Positions 38,376-48,359 of a stretch of 64,000 bases of DNA are shown one piece after another. The notes under the pieces were generated by a model that had not been told where the DNA came from, searched no databases, and was given only the letters and a program-made list of their open reading frames with translations. A program made the translations under genes and the position numbers. This DNA is from Bacteroidales bacterium. GTDB taxonomy: Bacteria > Bacteroidota > Bacteroidia > Bacteroidales > VadinHA17. The first letter of the stretch is position 1. Every line of letters begins with the position of its first letter. The stretch covers positions 113,336-177,335 of the forward strand of contig JAGNKY010000005.1 of NCBI GenBank assembly GCA_017999895.1, read 5' to 3'.

Positions 38376-40157
38376 TTAAAAAAAATGATAAAAAAACCAG
38401 TAAGTATTTTTGAATTCAGGGTCTATATTTTCACGTTTAAGTGCTGATTTTTGTCTTAACCTGGTGTACATTGTTACGTATCTATTAAATCTTTCCATTG
38501 TGCCATAGCTTATTGTCATACCTCCCATATCGGGCATAACTCCTTTACTGTTGAAATAAATCATAACGGCTTCCTCAATATGCCTTGGAATATTTGTATA
38601 TCCCAGTTCTTTCATTTTCGGAATATTTTCCACTACGGTTTCAACATCTTTATTAAGAAGAAGCCATGCTGTCAGATATTCAAAAGCCATTTTATTATTT
38701 GGATTACCTTCTATAAGAAGAGGGAGGTTTTCCTCAGGAGATTCCAAAAAAATAAAAAAATCATTATGTGGTATAATTTTTACCTTTTTTCCAAGAGAAG
38801 GGTACAAATTGATACCGGTTGTATCGCCGATCAGTTTTTCATACTCTTCTGCCCATCGTTTGTAAAATAATGTCTTTTTTAAAATGTTTATATATTTCTC
38901 CGCCATTTTGAAATTTTCATTTATAAGATTTGTTTTAACAAGCATTTCCATATTTTGTGGCTTTGGTCCGTAAACAACCATTTCTTCATAAGCCCAACGA
39001 TGTGCTTCATTAATGAGGCCAATTGCATAGAAAATGTATGCCCCCCAGTTGAGGTATTTTTCATCCCAGGGCAAAAAAAGTGATTTAACTCCGAAATTAT
39101 GTTCACCGAAGAACATTCTGTCGCATAGCTGGTCTGTTTCGGTGAGAGCAATATTATAGAAATATTCGCCTATCAGGTTCTTCGATGGATTCATTTCATA
39201 GGTTCTTAATAAATCGTTCCATTTTTCCTGGAAGGCCATTTTTTCAATATTTATTACGTTGGCAGTTTGAGGATTATATCTTTTTACCAGAGTATAAACT
39301 GTAAAAAGAATAAAAACTATTGAGGTGATTAAACCGGCTTTTCTTAAAATTCCCTTATCAGTATTGATTGATTTAACCGCATTGCATAAAACAGGATACA
39401 ATATTATATAACATGCCAGAAAAATCATGAAAAATCTGTATACGGTATCATTTATTGAAGGGAAAGGATAAGTTAAAAGAAGTTTATCAGGCTGTGAAAA
39501 TAAAAGTTCATCGAAGATAACAAATGTCAAAAAGGTCGCTATTATAATAAATAAGGAGTCTATGATTTTTTGAATACCTTTTTTATATAAAAGGTTAAAA
39601 ACAATGTAAAGAGATGCAAAAATCAAGGCATAAGCTCCGGCGATATACCAGAAAAACGGGAAAATTATAATTACGGAATAACTGACAAATTTTTTATTCG
39701 ATGAGACGGAAAAGAGAAAATAAGCCAGAACGAAAGCTATTCCGATATTATATGTCATCATGTGGTAGTAATGCGTCTGCATTAAAAGTAGCAAGGCAGA
39801 AGGAATAATTGCAAGCAAAAGAGACAATACGGAAGTAATTCCCATCCTGCGGTTAATAAAAACCATAATTATACCCGGCAGTATGAGAAAAAAAGCAATT
39901 AATGCCGCACCTGCAACAGGAACTGCATAAAACTGAGTAAGAAATTTTCCAGCAAACTCGAGCAAACCTCCAGGTTTAAAAAAATAATTATGTAAAAATT
40001 CCGGTGAGAAAATAAACAATGACTGTTGTTCCTGGAAAAACAGAACATAATTTCCCTTCAGATAAAAATAGATAAAGGCAATAATAAATAATAGAATAAG
40101 GAATAACCAGGTTAATTCAAGTGGTTCCTTTTTATCTTTTATTGATAATTTTTCCAT
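38376..40157 (-). CDS. polytopic membrane protein, DUF6057-like
   Basis: 593 residues from the ATG at 40157 (MEKLSIKDKKEPLELTW); an upstream in-frame ATG at 40211 would overlap the preceding gene by 20 bp and is possible. About 10-12 hydrophobic helices fill residues 15-290, followed by a soluble C-terminal half with helical pairs (about 310-590; MAFQEKWNDLLRTYEMNPSKN, NEAHRWAYEEMVVYGPKPQN) that look TPR-like and face the periplasm. The layout fits DUF6057 proteins of Bacteroidota; function unknown. Directly after the TolB-like gene in the same operon. Confidence 0.75.
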   Translation of the reverse strand: MEKLSIKDKKEPLELTWLFLILLFIIAFIYFYLKGNYVLFFQEQQSLFIFSPEFLHNYFFKPGGLLEFAGKFLTQFYAVPVAGAALIAFFLILPGIIMVFINRRMGITSVLSLLLAIIPSALLLLMQTHYYHMMTYNIGIAFVLAYFLFSVSSNKKFVSYSVIIIFPFFWYIAGAYALIFASLYIVFNLLYKKGIQKIIDSLFIIIATFLTFVIFDELLFSQPDKLLLTYPFPSINDTVYRFFMIFLACYIILYPVLCNAVKSINTDKGILRKAGLITSIVFILFTVYTLVKRYNPQTANVINIEKMAFQEKWNDLLRTYEMNPSKNLIGEYFYNIALTETDQLCDRMFFGEHNFGVKSLFLPWDEKYLNWGAYIFYAIGLINEAHRWAYEEMVVYGPKPQNMEMLVKTNLINENFKMAEKYINILKKTLFYKRWAEEYEKLIGDTTGINLYPSLGKKVKIIPHNDFFIFLESPEENLPLLIEGNPNNKMAFEYLTAWLLLNKDVETVVENIPKMKELGYTNIPRHIEEAVMIYFNSKGVMPDMGGMTISYGTMERFNRYVTMYTRLRQKSALKRENIDPEFKNTYWFFYHFF

Positions 40158-40191
40158 AGATGTAATAACTTTTAAAATTGCCTTACCAATG

Positions 40192-41790
40192 CTAATGAAC
40201 GGGACGATCACCCGTATTTGTTATGATATTAGCTCGTTTCTTTTCCCATTCAGGCAAAGTGTCGGCAATGCTACCTGGTTTAGCCTTTATAATATCAAGT
40301 TTTAATGCTCTTTCAAAATCATTGGGTTTAATTTTTATTTGTCTGTTGATGGGTTCCGGTATATTGAATGATTCGAGCATATAATTATATCTGTCAGGCT
40401 TTTTTTGGGGCAGCACAAAAGGTTTGCCTGTTTTTCCGTCATTATTGAAATAAGCATAGAAAGGACGAGTGCTGCGTCCGTCGAGTCGTCTGCTCCCGAA
40501 TATCAGCCATCTTCCATTTGACGACCATTCGTGGTAACTTTCTGCTTCATCGCTGTTAATATCCATTTTTTTGGACTCTCCTGTATTTATATTTATAAGG
40601 TATAAATCGGCTTCACGATGCCATAAAGGGAAAGTGCCGAAGTTGGTTAATGTGATAATCATATATTTATTATCCGGTGAGATACGCGGGAATGAAGCGC
40701 TTTTACCTTTTCCTGCGGCATCATAAACTAGTTCGCTTAATCCGAATGTTCTGGTATCCGGATTAAAAGGGATTCTTACTATGTTATATTTTATTTGTTC
40801 CATCTTTTCCGGATCGCGCCACGGCTCGTCGAGATACTGGATGGCCCTGCAGTAATAAAGCCATTTTCCGTCGGCCGACCACGAAGGGAAAGTTTTGAGG
40901 TATTTAACCGAATCAGGTTCCCTTATTAAAATGGTTTCATTTTTATTGCAGTCGTATAATATTAGGTCTGATACAAGATCGAAAACTTCGATACATTTTG
41001 AAGGATGCCCATAAAAAACCTGGCGCACCTGATTCGCTGAAAAAGCAACGTACTTTCCCGAAGGATGCCATGCCGGATATGTTGCATTGCCTGGCATAGC
41101 ATCAGTTTTAAGTTCATGGCGGGTTATATTACCGTTAGAAACAAAGTATGTTCCTCCTTTTGAGCCTCTGACATGAATAAGAAACTTTCCTGCATCATTG
41201 TGGCTGAATGAGTGGCAGTTGATGCAGTTCATATCAAGATTTGTATTGGCTGTTATAATCTTTTCACTGAAATTTTCAATACATCTCTGGGCAATCTTTA
41301 ACTCCGACCAGGAATAATATCCCGGATAAATCAACCGGTATGCCAGATAAGGGTCAACCGTTTCGGGAGCTACATACATAAAAAAAGGTTCATATTCATT
41401 AAGGATTTTTTTCCTGTTATCCGATGAATAAACTTTGAAAAGTATTTTACTCCCTGTACAGTTTTTCAAAAGTTTTTTCCATGATTTAATGGGGAAACAT
41501 ATTTTTCCGTCCTTAGAATTAACTGTTAGCTGGTAATTATTTGCCTCCGATTCGGCGATTACTTTGAAATTATTTCCTTCTTCTCTTATAATAAAATTCA
41601 TAGGAGCAATATTCGGAGGGATTGTCACATCGGTGTAATCAGGTTCAATAGTAGGTTTATGTTCTATACTGATTGCCGAATGTTCAAAATTCCGATTGCA
41701 ATTATACAGTAACGTAGTAAGAATTAAAATAATAACCGGGTATGCAATAATGTATCTTTTGGTTTTCAATATTTTGGAGGTTCCGTTCAA
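40192..41790 (-). CDS. TolB-like propeller lipoprotein with one CxxCH haem motif
   Basis: 532 residues. Lipoprotein signal with LLYNC (Cys about 31). An N-terminal beta domain (about 45-140) is followed by NCINCHSFSHND at about 186-197, a canonical single c-type haem-binding site. TolB/PD40-type blades then run from about 225 to 480 (ATYPAWHPSGKYVAFSAN, FPSWSADGKWLYYCR, FPRISPDNKYMIITL, YHEWSSNGRWLIFGSR). Periplasmic. Starts the two-gene operon with the DUF6057-like membrane protein. Inference: a haem-carrying sensor or redox partner of the membrane protein. I know of no assigned function. Confidence 0.85.
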   Translation of the reverse strand: MNGTSKILKTKRYIIAYPVIILILTTLLYNCNRNFEHSAISIEHKPTIEPDYTDVTIPPNIAPMNFIIREEGNNFKVIAESEANNYQLTVNSKDGKICFPIKSWKKLLKNCTGSKILFKVYSSDNRKKILNEYEPFFMYVAPETVDPYLAYRLIYPGYYSWSELKIAQRCIENFSEKIITANTNLDMNCINCHSFSHNDAGKFLIHVRGSKGGTYFVSNGNITRHELKTDAMPGNATYPAWHPSGKYVAFSANQVRQVFYGHPSKCIEVFDLVSDLILYDCNKNETILIREPDSVKYLKTFPSWSADGKWLYYCRAIQYLDEPWRDPEKMEQIKYNIVRIPFNPDTRTFGLSELVYDAAGKGKSASFPRISPDNKYMIITLTNFGTFPLWHREADLYLININTGESKKMDINSDEAESYHEWSSNGRWLIFGSRRLDGRSTRPFYAYFNNDGKTGKPFVLPQKKPDRYNYMLESFNIPEPINRQIKIKPNDFERALKLDIIKAKPGSIADTLPEWEKKRANIITNTGDRPVH

Positions 41791-42442
41791 ATAAAATCAT
41801 CATTTAATTACTTCGCCATAAAATTAATATTTATTCTTATCTTTTTTATTCTTACCGATGCTTACAATTGTCATCTTCAATTTTCTCGGGTTTTTACTTT
41901 GTGCTCCTAATGCTTACTGTCGTAATTTCATATATTTTTTCCTTAGTCCTTATAATAGCTTTTGTCTGAGCTGGTACTAAATGCAGTCTTGCCCACCTGA
42001 ATACGTCAGTACTTAGGTGGAGATTTAGGAGGGGAAAATCAATGCTAATATTAGAATTTAGGGAATAATAAAAATATGCTTAAATATAAATATAAATTAT
42101 TTTAAATTTATTGATATTTTTTAATTAATAGCTTTATTCAAAAAAAAAATATTTTCAAAAAAGCTTGCATATTTAAAAAAATTTTATTTAAATTTGATAT
42201 TAATATATTAACAATAAGAATGTCTTTTTAGGAGAATGTTACGATTAAAAAAATTACCATATTGATAATAAATAATTTTTAAATCAAATATTTTAAGCAT
42301 AAAAGCGGGCAGTAAAATAATTAGTTTAGTTCTTTGAAAATATAGCATTAATAAGCTTGCTTATATGTTATTAACCTTATTTGTAAAATATTTCCATTTA
42401 TGGAGATTTATTAATTAAACTTAACCTTAAAACTAAAAACTT
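41791..42442. other. AT-rich divergent intergenic region before the second susCD pair
   Basis: 652 bp with no credible gene. It holds a small stem CCACCT/AGGTGG at 41993-42020, the candidate promoter at 42165-42196 and a short perfect palindrome ATAAGC-TT-GCTTAT at 42351-42364. The string AAGCTTGC occurs twice (42161, 42353). The rest shows only A/T runs. Confidence 0.6.
42165..42196 (+). promoter_or_regulatory. candidate promoter of the plus-strand susCD pair
   Basis: TTG at 42165-42167, 21 bp, then TAAATTTG at 42189-42196, a full -7 match with a partial -33. It would give a leader of about 240 nt, like the paralogous pair on the other strand. Confidence 0.5.
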
Positions 42443-45400
42443 ATGGGAAAAATCAACCAAAAAGCGGTTTTATTACCCTGGCATTTTTTAGCAAAAAAGC
42501 TGGTAATAAAACTAACTGTATTTCTGTTGTTGTTCGGAGTGTTTCAGCTCTATGGAGTTGCATCGCCGGACAATCCTCAGCAACGAGTTGTGACGGGACG
42601 GATTGTAGATGTTTCAAACAATCCTATGCCTGGTGTGAATATTGTTGAAAAAGGCACTACTAACGGCACAATCTCTGATTCTGAAGGAAGGTATTCAATT
42701 ACTGTTGCTTCCGAGAATTCGATACTTGTTTACTCTTTTATCGGATATGCCACTCAGGAAATAGCGGTGGGTAATCAATCTGTGATAAATGTGACAATGG
42801 AGGAGACTGTTTCTGCTCTTGAAGAAGTTGTTGTTGTTGGTTATGCCACTCAGATAAGGAGGGACCTTTCAGGCTCTGTATCAACGGTGTCAAATGAGCA
42901 GTTGAAGGTTTCAACGGCTCCGACCGCAATTAGCAGAATTCAAGGTCAGGCTTCAGGTGTAACAATAACTACTGCAAATGTTCCGGGTGGTGATGCAACA
43001 ATACGTATCAGGGGGATCGGGACAATAAACGACCCTAATCCACTTTATGTTATAGACGGAGTTCCGGCCGGGCCGGGTAACAACTTGAATCCGAATGATA
43101 TTGAGTCTATAACAATTCTGAAAGATGCTGCATCTGCAGCAATTTATGGTTCGAGAGGTGCAAATGGAGTTGTAATTATAACGACCAAGCGTGGCAGTTT
43201 AAACCAGCAGCCGTTAATTGACTTCACAGCACGGGCTGGTATCGCACATGCTACAAATAAATACGACTTGTTGAACACTTATGAGTATGCAGAGGCTGTA
43301 TGGCTTTCCTTCAAAAACAAAGGCATCGCTCCTTCACATGCACAATATGGTTCGGGACCTGAACCCGTTATCCCTGACTATATTCTTCCGGCAGGAAAGA
43401 TGGAAGGAGATCCTGCAGTTAACCCTGCTCTTTATAAATACCCCGATTACCAGATTTATAAAGCCAGCAAACCAGGTACCGACTGGTATGATGAAATATA
43501 CCGTAATGGCCTTATTCAGGAGTACGATCTTTCTGTAAGAGGAGGAGGACAAAATGCAACTTATGCATTCTCTGGTAATTATCTTGATGAAGATGGGATC
43601 CTCATTCATACAAATTTTAAAAGATTCACTTTCAGGATGAACTCCGACGCTCAGTTTAACAAATGGTTCAAAGCAGGACAATCACTTCAGGTAATATATA
43701 TCAATCAACACGGTAACCTTGATGATAACGGTGAAGGCACACCAATTTCCCAGGCATATCGTTCCCAGCCCATCATTCCGGTTTATGATATAATGGGGAA
43801 TTTTGCTGGTTCGAGAGCTCCTGAAATGGGGAACTCGGCGAATCCTGTAGCTATGCTTTACCGGGCAAGAAATAATTTAGGCAAATGGACAAGAGGAATA
43901 GGTAATTTCTATGTAGAATTTATTCCGTTAAAAGGGCTTTCAATAAGGAGCCTCCTGGGATATAATTATGGTCAGTGGAATTCTAAATATTATACCATCC
44001 CTAATTATGAGCATTCGGAACCAAATAAGGTTAATGGTATGAGTTTCAGCACTAACAACAGTCTGCAATGGAACTGGACAAATACAGCTTCTTATAATAC
44101 TACTCTGGCTGATGTACATAAGTTGAATATTGTAGTAGGTACCGAAGCTATCGAAAATGTTTATGAGTATGCCGGGGCAAGCAGAAGCCAGTATTTCTCT
44201 GAAGACCCTGACTACATGCAGCTCGATGCAGGAGAAATAAACAAGGATAACTATGGTAACGGTTCGGAATGGGCACTATTTTCGATTTTCGGAAGAGTGA
44301 ACTACAGTCTGTTTGACAGGTATCTTCTTGAAGCTACTTTCAGACGCGACGGATCCTCGAGGTTCGGCTCTGAAAATCGCTACGGTAATTTCCCTGCATT
44401 TTCTTTAGGCTGGACAATTTCGGAGGAAAATTTCATGGCAGGTACAAAAACATGGCTGAACTTCCTGAAAATAAGAGCAGGATGGGGCCTCTCAGGTAAT
44501 GACAGAATAGGAAATTATAATTCTTATTCTACTTATGCATCAAATAAATATACTGCTGCTTATGCTCTTGACGGTTCCAACAATCAGGCTATTACCGGAT
44601 TCGAACCTTCAGCACTCGGAAATCCCAGCGTGACATGGGAAAGCACTGAAACGATAAATGCAGGAATTGATGGTATGTTGTTTAATAGCAAACTAAGTCT
44701 TATGCTTGATGTATGGAGAAGAAATACTTCCGATATGCTTTACAGAGTAAGCCTGCCGGATGTTAGTGGTCTTGCCACCCCGCCTTTTGTAAATATCGGA
44801 GAAATGAAAAATACAGGAATAGATATTGAACTTGGTTATAAAGGTGCGATAATCGGTGATAGACTGAGCTATAATATAAAAGCTACTTTTTCTCATTATT
44901 CAAATGAAATAGTTAAGCTTTCAGAAAATGTAAAGGAAGAAATTATTTCAGGAGGTCTGCGTCAGATGAATTATACAAGGGCAAGAGTGGGTACTTCATT
45001 CCCTGAATTTTACGGCTATGAGGTGGAAGGTATATTCCAGACGGCTGAAGAAGCAGCTGCACATCCACCGTATGGCAGCACTACTTATAATCAACCTGGC
45101 CATTTCAAATTCAAAAATCAGCTTACGATCGATTCAGACAACGACGGTATTATGGATACAGCCGATGATATTATTGATCCTGATGATATGACTTATATTG
45201 GCAATCCACATCCCGACTTTACAGGTGGCCTTAATATTGACCTTGGCTACAAAGGTTTCGATCTTAATATGTTCTTCTATTGCAGTTATGGGAACGATAT
45301 GGTTAATTATGTTAAAAGATGGATTGACTATGGGATGTTTAACGGCGGATTAAGCAAGGATGCTCTATACAAATCATGGGGAAGTAAATATCTTAATGAT

Positions 45401-45712
45401 AATGCTGATGCCAAGTTGCCAATGCTTGATTTTGAATCAATCTCGCAACAACCATCCACGTCCTTTATTGAAGACGGATCTTTCCTGAGACTTAAGACAT
45501 TGAGGCTCGGATATACGGTGCCTAAGACTTTTCTTGATAAGGTTAAGATTAGAAGCATTAGCTTATATGCACAGGTAACAAATGTGTTTACATTGACGAA
45601 TTATGGAGGGCTCGATCCCGAACTGAATTCATCTGGCGACTATATGGGGCTTGATCAAGGTGCATGGCCTACCCCACGGCAAATTATGTTTGGTATAAGC
45701 CTTGGTCTATAA
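42443..45712 (+). CDS. SusC/RagA TonB-dependent outer-membrane transporter
   Basis: 1089 residues. Signal peptide to about 40; regulatory-like domain about 48-125 (VTGRIVDVSNNPMPGVNIVEKG); TonB-box-like ALEEVVVVGYAT; plug with AISRIQGQASGVTI, YVIDGVPAG and ILKDAASAAIYGSRGANGVVIITTK; barrel ending IMFGISLGL. No STN domain. Closest relative in the window is the SusC at 34683-37970, including long parallel stretches in plug and barrel (NYSLFDRYLLEATFRRDGSSRFG versus NYSYADKYMLEAVIRRDG). Pairs with the SusD 32 bp downstream. Confidence 0.96.
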   Translation: MGKINQKAVLLPWHFLAKKLVIKLTVFLLLFGVFQLYGVASPDNPQQRVVTGRIVDVSNNPMPGVNIVEKGTTNGTISDSEGRYSITVASENSILVYSFIGYATQEIAVGNQSVINVTMEETVSALEEVVVVGYATQIRRDLSGSVSTVSNEQLKVSTAPTAISRIQGQASGVTITTANVPGGDATIRIRGIGTINDPNPLYVIDGVPAGPGNNLNPNDIESITILKDAASAAIYGSRGANGVVIITTKRGSLNQQPLIDFTARAGIAHATNKYDLLNTYEYAEAVWLSFKNKGIAPSHAQYGSGPEPVIPDYILPAGKMEGDPAVNPALYKYPDYQIYKASKPGTDWYDEIYRNGLIQEYDLSVRGGGQNATYAFSGNYLDEDGILIHTNFKRFTFRMNSDAQFNKWFKAGQSLQVIYINQHGNLDDNGEGTPISQAYRSQPIIPVYDIMGNFAGSRAPEMGNSANPVAMLYRARNNLGKWTRGIGNFYVEFIPLKGLSIRSLLGYNYGQWNSKYYTIPNYEHSEPNKVNGMSFSTNNSLQWNWTNTASYNTTLADVHKLNIVVGTEAIENVYEYAGASRSQYFSEDPDYMQLDAGEINKDNYGNGSEWALFSIFGRVNYSLFDRYLLEATFRRDGSSRFGSENRYGNFPAFSLGWTISEENFMAGTKTWLNFLKIRAGWGLSGNDRIGNYNSYSTYASNKYTAAYALDGSNNQAITGFEPSALGNPSVTWESTETINAGIDGMLFNSKLSLMLDVWRRNTSDMLYRVSLPDVSGLATPPFVNIGEMKNTGIDIELGYKGAIIGDRLSYNIKATFSHYSNEIVKLSENVKEEIISGGLRQMNYTRARVGTSFPEFYGYEVEGIFQTAEEAAAHPPYGSTTYNQPGHFKFKNQLTIDSDNDGIMDTADDIIDPDDMTYIGNPHPDFTGGLNIDLGYKGFDLNMFFYCSYGNDMVNYVKRWIDYGMFNGGLSKDALYKSWGSKYLNDNADAKLPMLDFESISQQPSTSFIEDGSFLRLKTLRLGYTVPKTFLDKVKIRSISLYAQVTNVFTLTNYGGLDPELNSSGDYMGLDQGAWPTPRQIMFGISLGL

Positions 45713-45744
45713 CAAATACATTTAAATTAAAGAATTGAACGGAT

Positions 45745-47571
45745 ATGAAAAAAATTGCAATTATAATGGCTTCATTGGTAGTTGTGGCCATAATCAATTC
45801 ATGCTCTGATACTTTCCTGGAAAGGCCTCCTCTCGGTGCCACATTCGAAGATGTTTTTTATAACGAAAAAGGTGTTGATGCTTTGCTAACCGGAACGTAT
45901 GCAATGGTAAAAGGAAGTGCATTATGGACAGTATCATGGGGGGCATCAATACAAAACTGGACTTATGGATCGGTTGCATCGGACGATGCATATAAAGGCT
46001 CGGAAGTTACCGACCAGGTTCCTGTTAATGAAATCGAACGCTGGGAAGTTACGACTACAAACAATTACCCTGCCGAGAAGTGGAGATTGAATATCGGCAT
46101 GGGAGTTGACAGGGCAAACAAAACGCTGAGAATTCTTAAAGTTTGCGAAGAAAAAGGAACTGTATCACCTGAAAAAGCAACTCAGTTCAGAGCCGAATTA
46201 AGGTTCCTTAGAGGGTTGTTTTATTTTGAGTCATGGCTTGTATTCGGAGATTACATTCCTCTTATTGATGAAAATGTTCCTGATCCAGCACTTGTTTCCA
46301 ATGATAATCAGAAGGGAGCTGTATTGAACTTTATAATCAGCGACCTTCAGTATGCGTGGGAAAACCTGCCTGCAAGTCAGGCACTGATAGGACGGCCTAC
46401 AAAATATGCAGCAATGGCTCTTGCTGCAAGGGCATACCTTCAGGAACTTAAATATGACGAGGCAAAACCCTTGCTTGATAATATTATCAATAGCAAGAAA
46501 TACGAACTGATGCCTAAATTTATAGATAACTTCAATATTGAAACAGAAAACAATAAAGAATCAATATTTGAAATACAGGCATGTGTAAATGACATAAACG
46601 AATCGTTGAATGCTGAAATGGGTATTGGCCTTAACTTCCCTCATGGCGGCGACATAGGTATGTGCTGCGGATTTCATCAGCCTTCACAAAACCTTGTCAA
46701 TGCGTTTAAAGTTGATGACAACGGCTTGCCGCTGTTCGATACATTTAACGATGAAGATCTGAAAAATGACCAGGGTTTGGAATCATCTCAATACTTTGTA
46801 CAAGATACAGTTACACCGGTTGACCCGAGGCTTGATTTCACTGTAGGCAGAAGAGGAATTCCTTATAAGGACTGGGGTATTATGCGAGGTAGTAACTGGA
46901 TAAGGAAACAGTCGGAAGGTGGGCCCTATTTACCTGCTTCAAAACCTTTCTTCAAAAAATCACAACGTTATAAACTTTCCACAACCACCGGCTGGCAAAC
47001 AGGTGTTAATGCCAATAATTACAGGTATCTCCGTTACAGTCATGTTCTTTTATGGAGAGCTGAAATTGCAGCTTATGAAGGTGACCTTGCAACAGCCCTC
47101 GATTGTATAAATCAGGTACGTGAAAGAGCAGGTAAAGATGTTGTAATGGGCCGGGTGAGAATTTTTGAGCTTCCTGTGGCGGTTTACCCATGGGGACCCG
47201 AAACCACCGATGCCGACTATCAACAGGGTGGAAAAGTGGCATGGGATGTGCCCGCTGCAAATTATAAAGTATCTCCCTATACGGCTTTTGCAAATAAGGA
47301 AGAAGCCATGAGAGCCGCTCAGTGGGAACAGCGTCTTGAGTTTGCAACTGAGGGAAGAAGATTCTTTGACCTCAGGAGATGGGACAATCTGCCTGAGAGC
47401 ATGAAAGTCGATATGGTAAAAACACTTAATGACTTTGCGTCAGCCGACCTTAGAATAAGAGATTTTATGAAGGGAGCAAATTTCAGCAATAAAGACAAAT
47501 TTATGCCGGTTCCACAGACACAACTCGACCTCCAGCCAGGAGTACTGGTTCAGAATCCAGATTATCGGTAA
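45745..47571 (+). CDS. SusD/RagB family outer-membrane glycan-binding lipoprotein
   Basis: 608 residues; lipobox AIINSC (Cys about 20). SusD marks: SVASDDAYKGSEVTDQ, FRAELRFLRGLFYFESWLVFGDYIPL, TKYAAMALAARAYLQELKYDEAKPLLDNII, CINQVRERAGK, RLEFATEGRRFFDLRRWD. Paralogue of the SusD at 32874-34649 (both have WVYGS/WTYGS followed by ASDDAYKG). Last gene of the pair, followed by a strong terminator. Confidence 0.95.
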   Translation: MKKIAIIMASLVVVAIINSCSDTFLERPPLGATFEDVFYNEKGVDALLTGTYAMVKGSALWTVSWGASIQNWTYGSVASDDAYKGSEVTDQVPVNEIERWEVTTTNNYPAEKWRLNIGMGVDRANKTLRILKVCEEKGTVSPEKATQFRAELRFLRGLFYFESWLVFGDYIPLIDENVPDPALVSNDNQKGAVLNFIISDLQYAWENLPASQALIGRPTKYAAMALAARAYLQELKYDEAKPLLDNIINSKKYELMPKFIDNFNIETENNKESIFEIQACVNDINESLNAEMGIGLNFPHGGDIGMCCGFHQPSQNLVNAFKVDDNGLPLFDTFNDEDLKNDQGLESSQYFVQDTVTPVDPRLDFTVGRRGIPYKDWGIMRGSNWIRKQSEGGPYLPASKPFFKKSQRYKLSTTTGWQTGVNANNYRYLRYSHVLLWRAEIAAYEGDLATALDCINQVRERAGKDVVMGRVRIFELPVAVYPWGPETTDADYQQGGKVAWDVPAANYKVSPYTAFANKEEAMRAAQWEQRLEFATEGRRFFDLRRWDNLPESMKVDMVKTLNDFASADLRIRDFMKGANFSNKDKFMPVPQTQLDLQPGVLVQNPDYR

Positions 47572-47656
47572 TAATAAATATTATGAATTTTATAGAATAA
47601 TCATGTTAGTCCCTGTTTCATAAAAGCTATGTGAAAAGCAGGATGTAAAACAAAAT

Positions 47657-47694
47657 GAGGCTGTTTCGATTAAAGAAACAGCCTCTATTGTTTT
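47657..47694 (+). terminator. intrinsic terminator of the plus-strand susCD pair
   Basis: Perfect 11-bp stem GAGGCTGTTTC/GAAACAGCCTC with a 7-nt loop at 47657-47685, followed by TATTGTTTT. It sits between two convergent genes and can serve both. Confidence 0.88.
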
Positions 47695-47706
47695 CACCAA
47701 CATGAA

Positions 47707-48225
47707 TTATTGCACTACCCCAAGTCTGCCTCCCCTGTAGCTGTATTTTTTAATTTCCATACATTCTTTACAACCATAACCAGGGGAATCCATCCCAACT
47801 TTAGAAACCTCGGCATATATCTCGCCTTCTTCTACTTTAAGAATGTTGACAATGTCGGCTATAATGGTATCACGTCTGTAGTTTCCTCCATCATTAATAA
47901 AAAATATATGTTCTTTCATAACTGGCCTTCCTCCAACAAGCCGGGCGACAGGTACAATAATATCTTTAAAGTTATTTCCATCTATATCACCGATATACAT
48001 ATTTTCAAACAGAATAAGATAATCTATTTTACCTGCTGATAGCTTAATATTTTCTTTTCCGTCGTCACTCTGTTTTATTTTGTCGCTGCCATTTGAAATA
48101 TATTCTTCAATGGACTTTATGATTTCTTTCTTCAAATTTTTCTCTGAAATTCCTCCTCCGCCTTTTTCACTGTTACAGGAACATATAAGGAAGAATAGCA
48201 GTACAAAACTCAAATATTTATTCAT
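47707..48225 (-). CDS. small uncharacterised lipoprotein
   Basis: 172 residues. Lipoprotein signal with LFFLICSC, then a Gly-rich linker (EKGGGGIS). The body has alternating strands with an FG-GAP/calcium-like stretch IGDIDGNNFKDIIVPVAR (about 78-95) and a CKEC pair near the C-terminus. No family recognised. Convergent with the susD gene and divergent from the ankyrin gene, so it is probably transcribed alone. Confidence 0.75.
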   Translation of the reverse strand: MNKYLSFVLLFFLICSCNSEKGGGGISEKNLKKEIIKSIEEYISNGSDKIKQSDDGKENIKLSAGKIDYLILFENMYIGDIDGNNFKDIIVPVARLVGGRPVMKEHIFFINDGGNYRRDTIIADIVNILKVEEGEIYAEVSKVGMDSPGYGCKECMEIKKYSYRGGRLGVVQ

Positions 48226-48359
48226 AGAAATAATGTTTAATGAAACAAAATTATTTATTTAATTTTTAGTTCTGAAAATTATTTATTTGTAAAAAGGTTT
48301 AAATTTAACTGGTATTTTGAATATATCTTAAAAGACAAAAGAGAAAAGGGGAAGTAATT

